From Heterotrichella gracilis (taxonomy: Eukaryota > Sar > Xanthophyceae > Tribonematales > Xanthonemataceae), in assembly GCA_032358255.1 (NCBI GenBank), contig JAULBX010030707.1:1-64000 (forward strand): a stretch of 64,000 nt of DNA, written 5' to 3'. Under the pieces are notes generated by a model, which made no database searches, was not told the DNA's origin, and was given only the letters and a program-made list of their open reading frames with translations. Shown here piece after piece: positions 31,972 to 44,138 of this stretch; position 1 is the stretch's first letter; every line of letters starts with the position of its first letter. Both the position numbers and the translations under genes were made by a program.

Positions 31972-33309
31972 CTACGCCACATGCGTGGCGTTGATCGCCA
32001 GCCCTGCGCCCTCGCCCTGTGCATCCATGTGCACGGGCCCCTGGCCATATTCCCCCTTGCCCCCATCCCCTTCCACCCCATACATATCCTCCACCCCCTG
32101 TCCCTGCGCCAGCTCCCCCGCCGCCCGCGCCTCAAACACATACTGCATGGCGGCGGTGCCCAGCTCCCAGTTGAGCGCATCAAGCACCACGAGCTCATGC
32201 GCCCTCAGCTCCTGGGGCTCGACCCCCGCTGCTCGGCTCATGAGCGTGCAGCTGGAGATGGCGTTGCGGCCCCCCTCGGCCTTGCAGGCCAGCCACAGGC
32301 ATGCCGCCATGTCCAGCTTCAGCACGCAGGTGCGCTCCTGCTGCAGGAAGTCCTCCAGGGAGGCCACCTGGATGTTGCGCGCTGTGCACACCGCCACCAC
32401 GTAGCGCACAAAGAGGGATGCTGCGCACTGGATGACCACATCAAGCACCACGCACTTGGGCTGCATGTAGGTCAGGTTGGAGGCCACCTGTGCCAGCCAG
32501 CTGTGGATGGCTTGGTAGAGCGCTGGGTCCACTGGGAGCATGCGCTGGGAGCACACGGCAGGTGAGCCCTTTGGTGGGGACCAGTGGAGCTGGTCTGATC
32601 CCCCGCTGAAAGGGGATGGGGATGGGGAGGGCAGCTGGGCGGGGTGGGCGGCGGTGGCGGCGGTGGTGGGGGCTGCGTCCAGGGGCTGGGTGACCTCTGT
32701 GGAGCGACGGGCGGAGCGGGGGGTGCACATGGTGAAGGTGGACCGCTTGCGCTTGCCGGAGAGGGAGGCCTCTGAGCAGTCGCTGTCGGACCTTGACTTC
32801 TCACTGGTCACTCCGCATAGCTGTGGGTAGGGGCGGGGGATAAGTCAGATGAAATGAATGTATTGAAGGTGATAAGCTGGGTGGACTCAGTGCGGGCTAG
32901 ATCAAGACAAGTCAGTGGCCATGGTGTTGAATGGATGGGAACCAACCTAATAGCTCAAGTGCATGGTGTGGCCATGTTTGCACACGAAACGGTCACAGGT
33001 GCTAACTCAAAGCTCGAACCGTCGAAAGGATGGTATATTTGTGGTAATGTATGCGAATGGGGCTGTCGTGGATATGTTTGTAGCGGTATTGAGCAGGCAA
33101 GGTGCAACAAGGACACACATGCCGGTGCGATGCCGGGGAGAGAATGGGGCGAATAATACACAGCCTGATCCTGATTCAAGATCACCCAGTATGAGAACAA
33201 CTCGCACTAAAGTATGACGTACCACTGCTGAGGAAGTGTCGTCTAAGAATAAGCTATCGCTTGAAGCGGCCCACGGGTGGGCGAGTGGGGAGGCGAGCAG
33301 ACCCTCCAT
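31972..33309 (-). CDS. Cyclin-box protein
   Basis: Two minus-strand exons (33223-33309 and 31972-32820) join in phase to 311 residues. The cyclin box (about 125-245) is recognised from YQAIHSWLAQVA, LKLDMAACLWLACKAEGG, which carries the conserved lysine of the 'L..A...LA.K.E' helix, and ELRAHELVVLDALNWEL, the helix that precedes the end of the first cyclin fold. A Ser/Thr-Pro-rich N-terminus (SPSPSP, STFTMCTPRSARRS) offers CDK-type phosphorylation sites. The conserved arginine of the first cyclin helix is not evident, and no second cyclin fold is clear, so the partner kinase cannot be assigned. Plant D-type cyclins or the SDS-like group are possible. The first exon rests on an ATG at 33309 and matching splice phase and is less certain than the second. 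Confidence 0.72.
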
Positions 33310-35035
33310 TGCACCGCTGGGGACGCGCAAAGGCTCAGACGAACACGGCTTGGGAATGTTGAAAGGCACCAGCTTGCAAGGCTGCCTGTGGGCTGCTCGT
33401 GCTGCTGTGAGACTGCCCGTTGCCGTTATGAACAGCCACTGGCGACAACCGCCGTTTCAACCAGTGGCTGGGGACGTCCGGTTGGATCCACAGCGCTGCA
33501 CGGGTTGTCACCAGCACAGCAATGTGCCGGCTGATATCTGTTTGTATGGGTGTTGCTTCTATATCCCGCTGTTAACTGGCTGTGGAGTCACCTGCAAGCG
33601 CCAGGACTAGTGAGGCAGGGGCCTGTGTGAGCGTTTGCCCATGTGCTTATAAACATGCACAGATCGGGCCGCACAGGCCATTGCAGTGACGCCCTGACTT
33701 ACAGAACGTAATAAGGATGGTAGAGGGAAGCTGGGTTTTTGCTTGCTATCGCTTTGGAAGGTATGGGTGTGCATTTTGAGAGGCCGGGTGCTTCCAGATC
33801 GTCGCTTCTTATCTACTACACAAGTGCGTTCAACAATGTCAATAGTTCGTTCATACCTCAACCACTGTGAAGCCCACTTGTAGATATAGTTTAATCGGCA
33901 TAGACGCAGCGTCAAGCGCTTGTGGAATCCCGCACTGGTCAGTTTTTAGTCATTATTGCCCACATGCCGGTGAACCGCATGCGATAGCGAGTTGGCACAT
34001 ATTGGCACTCGGAAGCTTGAAAACGGCTGTAGTTGATATAGGTGTGCACAGAAGGTGTTTCCTAGTCCATCTGCATTGCAAGCGGTCAGGGCTTGTGAAG
34101 AAACGGTTGTTCTACCGCTGGTTTGCTTCGCAGCCTGGCGATATGCTGATCTGAATGATCTGATTTGGGCCGAAATTCTGGAAAAGGTTTCAGCTTTTTG
34201 CTTCCTCCTCCCACTCTCGCTGTCGTTGATCGTGTTAACGTCCCATACATTTCCACGTGGCGCACCGTCAGCTCACCCTGGCGGCGCACCCCCTCGAGGT
34301 CGACGAGAGGCACTCGTACCGTCAGATGCCTCCTCGATAACCCCATCACAGCGGCCCAGGAGGCGTTTTCACCACGATCCAACCGGCAGATTGGACACCA
34401 TACGCACTATATCGACTCGACACTGTGACATTTGTTGGGCGCTGCACCACAGACAGGAGGTAAGAGCCTCGATACAAAACGTAACGGCGATGTCGCCACC
34501 CGCCCGCGAATGTGTATCGTGTTCAACAACTAGCTTCAAGAAGTATAGCAAACCTGGCCGAAATAAGCGTTGGCGGCAACCATTCTGCGCATCGTATTGT
34601 TTTGGGTGGACCATGTTTTAGTTGCCGCCACATGTGTGATGGCCTGTTAGACAACCCACATGTGAGAACCGCAGACAACCCACATGTGGGTGTCAACGCA
34701 AGCGAGGAACCCACATCAGTGATCAAGCATGGCTGAGCAGTCTGCAGGCTTGTCTTTTAGCTTCGACTCCTGTGCCACAAAAGCAAGGTGGTTCCGGCTG
34801 TCGTGCTGTGGGCTAGGCCACACCAAAACTACATGCTACATGTGGGTCGTGCACACGGAGTAAGGCCAGCCCTGCTAGGCAACGCTGCTAGAAAACCGTA
34901 TATTGACTTCTATTTGTCCCTTCCCAGGTGCCTGCCACTGAGGGACCACTCTAGCCAGTAGTAAAGTCGCTGCGGCTGCAGGCCTCCCAAAGTGCGTGCT
35001 TGCGGCAATCCCCAAGCCTCGACGGACCTGGCGCC
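33310..35035. other. Divergent region between the cyclin-box gene and a Ser-rich gene
   Basis: About 1.7 kb with open frames on both strands (for example minus 34086-34382) that show no family resemblance and no consistent splicing. Near 34641-34690 the 15-mer GACAACCCACATGTG occurs twice, 31 bp apart. Promoters of both genes must lie here. Confidence 0.4.
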
Positions 35036-36133
35036 ATGGATAACATAGCTACTAGGACAGATGGCGGCAAGATCAGCCTCATGGTAAGGTTCCTTGTTTC
35101 ACAGCAGCTGGTGGGCACGACTTGTGCTGCCCAGGCCCTGGCAAAGGCCCTGCCACTGGCAATCAGACCCTGCTGTGAAAGTGTGTTCCTAGCTTGTTGC
35201 AGATTGCCCAGTACTGCAGTCCACTTCCCTTGCACAACCCCCGCTGACCCATATTTTTGCACCTCCGCACCTTTGCACCTCCACAGGCACAGATTATGGC
35301 TGTGAGTGCAAAGCATGCGAGACCCCTTCCCGCTGCCCACCAAGAGCCAAAGTGCAGCAGCTCCTCCTCTTCAGTGGCATCAAACCACCACTTCTACGCC
35401 GATGCCAGCACCGAAGTGTCCAGCAAGCAATACGTTCCTTCAACCCAAGCCTCTGCGCCGACCTGTCTACAAGCTGAGCCACAGCCAGGGATACACGCGC
35501 GACATGGGGGGTGCCCCAGCAGCACCAGCTCGATTGCCTCGCTCCAGCAGCATCCAAGTCCTTCACGAAGGGACAGTGTGAGGTCCGTCGGGAACACCCT
35601 ATCTGCCTCCAGAAGCTCCCGCCTTCAAGCCTGTTTGGATGTGCCACAGCACCCAGGGGCAGCACTCACTGGTACCGAACAGGGGCTGGGCTCCAACTGT
35701 CAAACACACTCCCTGCCCAGACCTCCAAAGAAACGCTGGCTGGAGCAGTTGTCCCTCGACTCAAAGGACCCTGGAAACAACCGGGAAAACTTCAACACAG
35801 AAGGTAAGCCTATGTCGTTCTGTTATGCAACGGGTATACAGTACTTGGGTACACGCACCCTGAGCAGCCTTAGTAGTACTCATGTGGAGTTGCAACAGTT
35901 ATTGCTCCATGTTGGGCTTCAGGCTCCAGACAAGTGAAACCTCTTTGGTATGTGCAGGTGGCGCAGCGTGCGATGGGTTGACGTGCGTCTCCATCTGCAA
36001 CGAGGGCGCCGATGCCCAGCGCGCCCACCACCACCTCGACGTGAAGTCCCTGAAGATGCATGTGCTGCAGCAAAAGGCAAAGCGGCGCATCGTGGTGCTG
36101 CGGGGACCACCGCCAGTGACTGCCAGGGCCTGA
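35036..36133 (+). CDS. Uncharacterised Ser-rich protein
   Basis: Three exons (35036-35083, 35287-35803, 35958-36133) join in phase to 246 residues. I do not recognise the family. The first exon encodes MDNIATRTDGGKISLM. The middle is rich in Ser, Pro and Gln and looks disordered, then carries PRPPKKRWLEQLSL, a basic-aromatic motif that could be a docking or nuclear-localisation element. The last 58 residues are ordered and charged, with LTCVSICNEGADAQRAHHHL, then DVKSLKMHVLQQKAKRRIVV, and end in GPPPVTARA. The C-terminus is the best candidate for a conserved domain. It is divergent from the cyclin-box gene and convergent with eIF6. Support is splice-phase consistency and a sustained open frame, not homology. 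Confidence 0.55.
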
Positions 36134-37102
36134 GGAGGTTGCCCTAAGTTAGCAGGATGTGTCATAGTACTGTACAATGAAAATAATTTTTTGCACCAGC
36201 GTCATGTAGCCCGGCTGGGCCATCCACATCAACAAACAGAGCGCAAGCTCACTTCCCACATTTTAACACTTGTGGAGTCGCACATACATAGCAGCGCATC
36301 CTCCTCATTCAACCCTGTTTGTTTGAACTGTTAGAGTTACGTCAGCATTGTAAAGTCCTGAGCAGTTTGTGTAGTGTTCTGTGTTTGTTCTGGGTACAAA
36401 ATAGAACCTGTATTGCCAACGGATTTGACTTCTGGCAACTTTGCCCAATAAGAAGTTTTGTATGACAGTGAGCATTTAATTGCTTGCTGCAAGTGCGCAT
36501 ACGCCTTGCTTGGCAGCTTCACCTGTACGCATGCTTAGAGTATTGAACCAACGTTATGCCAGTTTTCTAATTAGCAGGCCATATATCTATTTCATGTCAG
36601 CGGTGCATTCAGTGTTTATCTACTGCTTTGCCGTTCACAACTTCCGCCCTATATTGGGCATCGAGTGAATGACCGTTCTTGACTTCCAATTTTATTTGCA
36701 AACTGTAATTTTATGCCGCAACCAACAATTGTTGTCAACTTCTCATGGGGCGTTGTCAACATGACTGTGAGCACCGTTACAAGGCTGCCGCGGCAATGAC
36801 AAACTTGAGCCAATCACTGCAAATGTTACCAGGCTGAATCGTATGGGATTCTGTCGAGCACTGTCACCAGAAGTTGTTCACAAACTGTCAACGGTGCCAC
36901 AAGGGCATGCTATTTTTAATCACTCACAGTGATCTAGGAGGGCCTTGCTTAAAACCACCCAGGGACTCCCAGTATACCTGAACTGCTATAATCAGCTGCT
37001 GCCGCGGCAAAGGCAAAATAGTGGTCCAACTCCAAGTTGGGCATGGCACTGTAACACCATGGCTAAAAAGGTGCAATTACGCTGACGGGCTGGCCGCTGT
37101 TC
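36134..37102. other. Convergent intergenic region before eIF6
   Basis: AT-richer DNA with no recognisable exon. A TGTAA on the plus strand near 36704 and its complement TTACA near 36778 could serve the two convergent transcripts. The word CTGCCGCGGCAA(T/A)G occurs near 36784 and again near 37000, a small dispersed repeat. Confidence 0.4.
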
Positions 37103-38427
37103 TCACACCATCGACTCAATAAGGCTGGCCCTCATTTCGTTGACGATCTGTGATGGGTTGCTGTCCCTCAGCTTGAAGATGCTCTCAATCACTGAAAGCT
37201 CTGTGGAAGTTGTGTCCAACCCACAAAATGCTGACCAATCATTGGCCACCATGCCAGCACCAATCACGTCGCTGCCCCGGTTGACAGTGCCCGCCACCAG
37301 TGGGATCTGTAGTAGCGATGATAGCTCATCCAAATCCTCGATTGACGTTTGTGGGTGCACCTACAGTACAGCCAAACACCTACTCAGCACACAGGTTACA
37401 CAACTCATACGACACCAGGCGAGGCAGGCAGAGCAGGAGTGACGCCAATTCATGGTGACAGCCTGTCACTAATATACTCACCACACCGCCTTGGTTTGTG
37501 AAGCAACAGTAGCTGCCAACAAGCACGTTGGTTGCCACTGTTTGCCTGAACACCTCCACCCCCAGCACGTCTGCAACAATCTCCTCCGTCTCCTGTCACA
37601 GCCAAGCAAAATGCATAAGATGTGGACACAAGCGTGGGATGTGAGCTTTCCAAGAGGTTAAGCATCTCAGCCAAATGGTCAACAACAACTGCCCCGTTCG
37701 TACTTTGTCCAAGTCTGGGTGGATGAGAGCAACGTAGTCGTTGCAGGCAATGCAGTTCCCCAGGGCTGACAGGCGCTCATCTATCCGCTGTACCACAATC
37801 TCGTCAGGCAAGCAATTCCTGATGTGCTGCAGTTCTGCAGGCAAGGTCAAAGAGTTCGCTCACGTGTGTTGGGCACCCACATTGCATATGCACGCACACA
37901 TGGCCAGCAATGCATGCATATGGGCGACCAGCCTTGGACTGTTTGTACGATGGCCAACACCACCAGATTATAGAAAAGAAGAACCGACAACTATCTACAG
38001 GGTATTACCTTGGTCAGTTGTCATATTGGGAAGGAGCAGCCCGTTCCGGTTTCCTGCAAGGGTGGTGGTTGGCGCCAGTAAGACACACACGAATGCACAC
38101 CGCATGTAACAGCACGAGATGTTGCACACGCACCTACGGTCATACGGCCAACCAGCCGCGTTCCTGCAATCGACGTCTTCACAACTGGTATGTGTTCAGC
38201 CAGGTCCTGTTCAAAGACACTGTGACACACACACATCCAAATCAGCCAAATCTTGTTGTGGACGCCATGCCTGCTGAGCGACACCGACATCCAGCTAGTC
38301 GACAGCACGCGTCGACATACCTGTAGAAGTTCTCCGCCCCTCCCAAAGCAACCAGGCAGTAGGCGTTGGTCAGTTGTGCGAAGACACCGACCTCATTGTT
38401 GTTTTCGAAAGCGCAGCGGCTTGCCAT
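37103..38427 (-). CDS. EIF6: Eukaryotic translation initiation factor 6 (eIF6)
   Basis: Minus-strand exons 38321-38427, 38134-38219, 38009-38053, 37704-37834, 37482-37592 and 37103-37360 join in phase to exactly 245 residues, the length of human eIF6. Near-identical stretches run throughout: [100 protein letters not shown] and [20 protein letters not shown], ending in the [13 protein letters not shown] strand. eIF6 binds uL14 on the pre-60S subunit, is needed for 60S biogenesis in the nucleolus, and blocks early joining with 40S. Exon 3 is a 45-nt microexon. The start codon faces that of mitochondrial uL13 across about 650 bp. Confidence 0.96.
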
Positions 38428-39077
38428 CGCTGCGACCTTTCAGGACCCAACCAAAGAGCAAGTTGCGGTACACCACAGTCTAGTGAAACAGAGGTTGATA
38501 TACAGAGGTTTGTGGAAGAACCCACTTCGGTTTGCAACTAAAAATACGAATCTACGAATGATACACTGAGGTATGGCGGCGATGCCACAAAGCAAACCCT
38601 GTATAGAAGCGTAAGGAAGAGCAGGCTTACTGCAAAGACTGATAGTTTTGCTGGGCTTCCGCTGCTGTCTTATGGTATGAGCTTTGCAGTTACAGAGCGC
38701 AACCCCTGGCGGCCCAACGAGTACTGGCTGGCAGGTGCTGCACTTGCCAGGTCAGCTAAACTAGGCCAGCTTCGAGTACTTTGGCCTTACTCCAGACACT
38801 TTTAACGCACTACGTGTCTGCCAAAGTCCTGGCGGGTTGACATAAGCATAATCCACCACGCCTCTGAAAGCAGTAATTCGATATACTGGCATGCGCTGAC
38901 ATCCATGTTGTTAATGCATGCATGCATGTAGGGCCATACGCAACCATTCTTCTTATCGCCTTAGCCTGTCATCAAAAGGGTCTACACCACATTGGTAGCT
39001 GATATCATGCAGCTGCGGTGTTCTCCTTGTGACTGGGGCCGAGCTTGAGTTGGGTATTGATCACAAGGTGCAGGGCC
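38428..39077. other. Candidate bidirectional promoter, eIF6 and mitochondrial uL13
   Basis: The two start codons are divergent and 650 bp apart with no gene between. A CATGCATGCATG run lies near 38917-38930. No TATA box is clear. Confidence 0.45.
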
Positions 39078-40416
39078 ATGGCATCCTCTCAACGGCTCAG
39101 GGTGAGGAAACAACAAGCAGCAAATTCTATTGCACCAGAATACCATCACATTGTTGGAATGTAGTTGCTAACTGCACATTTTGCCTGTAGAACGTTGACG
39201 TCACTGGGTTGCGGTTTAAGCTCATCGATGCCAAGGGTCAAGTGGTGGGCAGGTTGGCTTCCCAGATATCCAACATCCTCCAGGTAAGGCATGCATCACA
39301 AGCTACTTCAGTGCACAAGAAACACTAGCGAGCTTCAGTTGCTAACGATTTTGCACTATGGTTCTCAGGGCAAAGACAAGCCCACCTATGCTCCATACAA
39401 AGACGAAGGGGATGTGGTTATCGTGATCAACGCCCGGCACGTGGAGTTCACAGGCAACAAATGGGATCAAAAGCTGTACAGATGGCATACAGGGTACGCA
39501 CAGTGCAGCTTTGTTTCGACTGGGTGGTCCCATCTTGCGCATGTCAGCTCAGCATTGCCTTGTGGTTCAGGTTTCCAGGAGGTCTGAAGCAGCGCACCGC
39601 AAAGGATCAGTTTCAACGGGCACCAGAGGAGATTCTGCATGCAGCAGTGTATGGAATGCTTCCCAAGAACAGGCTGCGCAAGGTACATGCACCCCGATAA
39701 CCGCTGGGAATTGGTACCATGCTGCACCCGATAAAGTACGTCTAGCTGAAGGTTACGTTGCTGGGCTTACCCACCCACTTTATGGACCAAGGCTTGTTAG
39801 ACAACAGTTTCCAGGTGACAACTATCGTGCCGCGTCTTCAGCGCAATGGCTTGCTTGCCACTCGCCACCGCTCCAGTTGGAATAGGGCGGCTAGCACCGA
39901 TGCCATCGTGATCTACACTGACACGACGTCTCTGTGGCAGCGTGTCACTCCAGTGCACTGCTGTCAATTGCAACCAGAACTGCATCACCCTATCAGTAAC
40001 CGCCAGGTTCAAAGGCCTGCCAGAATTGCACCTGGAATCGGCCAACCTTAAACCCTAAACCCTCATTGCACGCCTTGTGGTCTGCCCAGGAGCGGGCGCG
40101 CAAGCTGCGCATCTTTTTGGACGAGGAGCACCCCTTTACAGACCACTCGCGCCTGGTCCCCGTCCAGCTGCCCGAGAGGAACATCCGCATCCGCCGCCCG
40201 CTGTTTGTCATCCCGCCAGGCTACGAGCCGCTCAACCCCGAGGCATATGAGCGCACCTTTGGCCACATGCTGCGCAAGCTGGCCAAGCTCGAGGCTTCAG
40301 ATGCGCCGCTGCCGCAGTGGGCGCAGGATGCGGTGGAGGAGCGGGAGCGGCTGGCCAAGGAGGCAGCGGCAGGTGAGGCTGAGGATATAGTAGGGGACGA
40401 TGGCAAAGAGCAGTGA
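39078..40416 (+). CDS. Mitochondrial large-subunit ribosomal protein uL13m
   Basis: Exons 39078-39101, 39191-39283, 39369-39493, 39571-39682 and 40090-40416 join in phase to 226 residues. The uL13 core is unmistakable: [76 protein letters not shown] and [11 protein letters not shown]. The LYRWHTG and GKDKPTY forms fit plant-type mitochondrial rather than plastid uL13. The C-terminal extension (about 80 residues, ending in an acidic GDDGKEQ) is longer than usual. The 8-codon first exon (ATG at 39078) leaves almost no presequence, so import may use internal signals or an upstream start may have been missed. It should sit on the 50S-type mitoribosomal subunit near the tunnel side. Confidence 0.93.
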
Positions 40417-41479
40417 TACGTCACGACCTATTGACTGGGGCGTTCAGTCAAGTACATATGAGCGCACCTTGGTCATGTGCTGGGCACCTGGCCTCCGGTG
40501 CGCCCCAATGCAGTGGTGGAGGTGCTGGCTAAGGAGGGAGCAGCAGCTGAGGCTGAGGATGTAGCAGGGGAGGATGGCACAGAGCAACAGCGCTCCCTAG
40601 TTGCCGACTGGTCACACATGCAATGAGCAGAGAGATCGATCCTGGACTGTTGGGCCATAGCATGGTCACCACGGTGGATATATTGAACACGCCAGGTGTT
40701 ACAGCAGTATTGTGTGCAGCAGCTGACAGCGTGCCAGTGCAGGACAGAAACAGTGATGTGTAGCAAGGCCCTTGCCCGGGTGCACAGTGGAATGGGCATA
40801 TCATTGCCAAATGCACAAATCCAGCGGTCCCTGACAATGTTGTCCACCACGCAGCGTACAAGGGCAGTGCAGTAGTGTAGCGTGAGTAGTTTAGCCATAG
40901 AAGTTGAGCACATGTACATGTTTATGTGCATGTATGCAGACGTATTAAGAGTTGCAAATTGCATTGCATCCAGCTGGGCGATTTAATCCTAGGATGAGTG
41001 ACTCCCAGCTGCCGCAAATATTGACACTCGATGCGGTTCGGAAACGCCGGTTCCTGAGAAAACTTTGAAATTCAAGCATCAGCCCTGTGACGTGTACTTA
41101 TATCATATTGCAACCAGCTGAACTCCAGCAAGTATGAAGCACCATATATTTGATATTGCTGCGGAGTCCAACAAACCAATCATTGCCACTTGCAATGTGA
41201 ACTTGTCAATCTGATACTAAGTCTTGTGAAGGATACCGTACATGCTCATGCTCATGAGCTCAGGGACTGGCTTTCAGCAATCTGCTGCATATTATGTATA
41301 GATGGCGTGCATGAAATCTACTGCTGTCGTGTCACACATAGCATGTGACGACGTATAGCAGCCCTTGGACGATCCACATTGTGGCGTATCATGCGCAGCA
41401 GTGCTGCCAGCGCCTGTCAGGCTGGCTGTCAAGTACCGAGTGAGGTTGCCCCCTTCAGTATTGTATGCTGTCAGGTGCG
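40417..41479. other. Convergent intergenic region between uL13m and translin, with gene-end echo
   Basis: The 3' end of uL13m is echoed at 40454-40590 (see the repeat entry). The remainder, to the translin stop at 41480, shows no exon on either strand. Confidence 0.5.
40454..40590 (+). repeat. Decayed copy of the uL13m terminal exon end
   Basis: This segment repeats 40242-40413 of the uL13m coding exon: ATATGAGCGCACCTT...CATGTGCTG, then ATGCAGTGGTGGAGG.GCTGGCTAAGGAGG, then GCTGAGGCTGAGGAT and GAGGATGGCACAGAGCA. About 35 bp of the original is deleted and many bases differ. It begins about 40 bp after the stop codon. Confidence 0.8.
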
Positions 41480-44138
41480 CTACTCCGCAGACGCTGGATC
41501 CTCTTGCTCATTGGGCTCATTCTCCTGCAAAAACATTGCGGGTGCTGCATGTCCCAGGCAAGAGCAAGGCAGAGTAGGTAGCGTGGGTTTTGCCACCCAT
41601 GTAGTCTGAACACCATCAACAGGCCCAGGCAAGGCACCCTGTTGCATCCCCATAAAGCTCATCACACATGGTGAATTCACATGCCCAGGATTGAAAGCTG
41701 TCCACCATGAATACCCACATGGCCCCTAGTGTTTGCATATACCCTGCCTCACTGTGCTCTGAGCTCACAGGGCCAATACCACAGCGCTTGTGCATTCTCA
41801 TCGCGCTCACACTTACCATGGTGCTCGGTTTTGTAGGGATGCCTGACTTGGTGAGCGACAGCTCGTATAGGGTGTTCTGCGCACATCGAGGCAACAACAG
41901 GTTGCATCATCAATCCCAAACACGCCAGGTTGCAGGGACAGGTAGTGATGTGGTATGGACTGTACCCAGCCACTTTACAAGACGACACAGACACACATGC
42001 TAGAAATGCCACACACGCCCAGGTCGCCATGCATTGGTCAATGTTTAAAAATTCACCAAATAATTTTGGTGCCAATAGCTTTGGTGCTGATAGTATCTTT
42101 GAGTTGCGATGCAGCCCAGGGGCGCACGTACCTCCAGCTTCTTAAGCGTGTACTTCAAGCCATCATACTTCTTGCGGATGCTTCCATTCCGCAGGTCAAA
42201 CTGCACAGGTATGCACGCACACCCTCAACACCAATACAAGGACAAGGTCATCAACATTCTTCACCCCCATGGCATGGCCCATCTCCATAAACCCATCTAT
42301 TATCAAGGCTACCCACCGGCTACCTTCAGGCTCCGGTGCAATTGACATTGCAATTGACTTGGCATAGCATAACAGGCATCATGATGCAGACCATGTACTA
42401 TGGTCCCACCTCACATGATGGGCATCGCACGTGATGGTTCATACATGATATATCACACAGGCAAGGTGCTGTAGTGCAATTGGTATCTATCGCCTACATT
42501 CCCTTCAGTTACCTGTAGGAACTCCCCCATAATTGCCTCCACCAGGTCTCGGCACTTTGTCACCTGAGCTACATCACGCTGCGTAGCACGCGCAATTGCA
42601 AAGCGGTTGAGCTCTCCGGTGAAGTCCAGCACACCTCCTAGGTACCTGCATCATGGCTAAAGTGAGTACGAGATAATGGGTTGGGTTGCACAGCCAGTCC
42701 TTGAATCGCGCCCTTTGACTTGCGAGGATGATTTAGCGATAACAAGGACAATATCGTGCTGCCAATGCCATTACCCTCCTCTCCAGCCCTCAATTACCAA
42801 GCAAGTAACCAATGCAATTGTGCATGCCAACGACTGTCCCGGGCCGATTGGGTCTGGATGATATCGAAGAGGTACAGTAGGCTCGGTGCAAGTGGCAGTA
42901 GGGAGTGTCTATGGTTGTGGATATTCCTGGAGTGGGACTGGTACACTAGTACTGGTACACTGTGGTCCAGCCACCTGGAGGCATCAACAGGACGGGTACC
43001 GTGGTGCATGTGCATGCACTGCATGATCACGTACGGCGTAATACACATGCATGGCCCGCAACTCACTCATCAATGTCTGCAATTGGAATCTCGCTCGACG
43101 TCACAAGCCGCCCCTCTTGAAGGTAGCCGCGGAACACCACCGCCTCTGCGTACTGTAAAGCACAGTATTTTTTCAGGTATGTCAGCCAGTCAAATAATAA
43201 CACAATCAGGTAACAAAAATAAGTATACGTTAGCACGATAAATAAAAAGAAATAAAGCTAAAAATTGCACACCTCCTCAATGGCGCTGCTGAAGGATCCT
43301 GGTCGCAATGATGGATTGCTGCTAACAGTCGGCAAAAGTTCTTGGGCAATACCACCTGTTGAAGGCGAAAAGTTTAGTTTATGCCATTCACTTATTCAGT
43401 CAGTTATGTGTGACAAGAGGTGCAAATAAGAATATGAAAATATTTCTGCTGTGATGTTTGTGTTGGGTTGTTTTTAGGGTAGTGCACTGGGCGGAGCAGT
43501 TATTGCCAACGATACTTTGTTGCCGGCATGCAGATGGCGGCAAAGTTGGCATCAGCCGCGCTCTAGTACAGTGGTTACCTGCACTGCTCAGACGTTTGGC
43601 AGCCTCCTGATCATCACCCCTGTGAAGACTGAATATTGCCTGCTTGGCCAGCTTTTGAATATCTGCACATGGGTTGGTGTTGGGTGCGTGCAGCCATTAA
43701 CAATGCCAAAAAATAGGTAGCCAATCCAGCGGAAAGAAACCCATACCGCGACTTCGCTTAATTACTACTTCTCGCTGCTCATCATATTGACGTAGCTGTT
43801 CGTTTATTCTGTGGAAGTCACTGCAGGGCGCACGCACTCTTATTACTGATATGAGTTACTAGATCGCAAGGCTAGCCTCACGGTGGTTTGTATATGCATG
43901 TGCGCAACGCCTAACTCACCTGGAATCAAGCATTCCTGAGGAGCCAGCTTCAGTGCTTATCTGGACAAAAACAATATATCAACTCACTGTAAGGACCGCA
44001 TGGCATTCGGCAAATTTGTGACAAGAGACCACTTACAGATGCGTGCGGTCTCTTGAAAGGTGGGCCGTGCATGACTGGACGAGGGAGCAAAACGGGCAGA
44101 AGGCGAGTCTGTTGCAGCCAGCAACGCCGTAAGAACAT
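41480..44138 (-). CDS. Translin
   Basis: Ten minus-strand exons (44037-44138, 43920-43960, 43747-43820, 43579-43662, 43273-43355, 43067-43152, 42513-42645, 42132-42200, 41817-41876, 41480-41524) join in phase to 258 residues. Translin-family features: DIQKLAKQAIFSLHRGDDQE, EAVVFRGYLQEGRLV, the signature LDFTGELNRFAIARATQRDV, and C-terminal SIRKKYDGLKYTLKKLENTL followed by YELSL. The RKKYDGLKY form marks translin itself rather than its partner TRAX. Translin is an RNA/ssDNA-binding subunit that forms the C3PO nuclease with TRAX and trims small-RNA passenger strands or tRNA 5' leaders. The N-terminus MFLRRCWLQQTRLLPVLLP is Arg-rich, amphipathic and resembles a mitochondrial presequence. The acidic tail ENEPNEQEDP replaces the usual end. 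Confidence 0.9.

Noticed and set aside
34086-34621. Overlapping open frames on both strands
   Set aside because: Neither strand shows domain resemblance or matched splice sites, and the frames are no longer than expected in GC-rich DNA.
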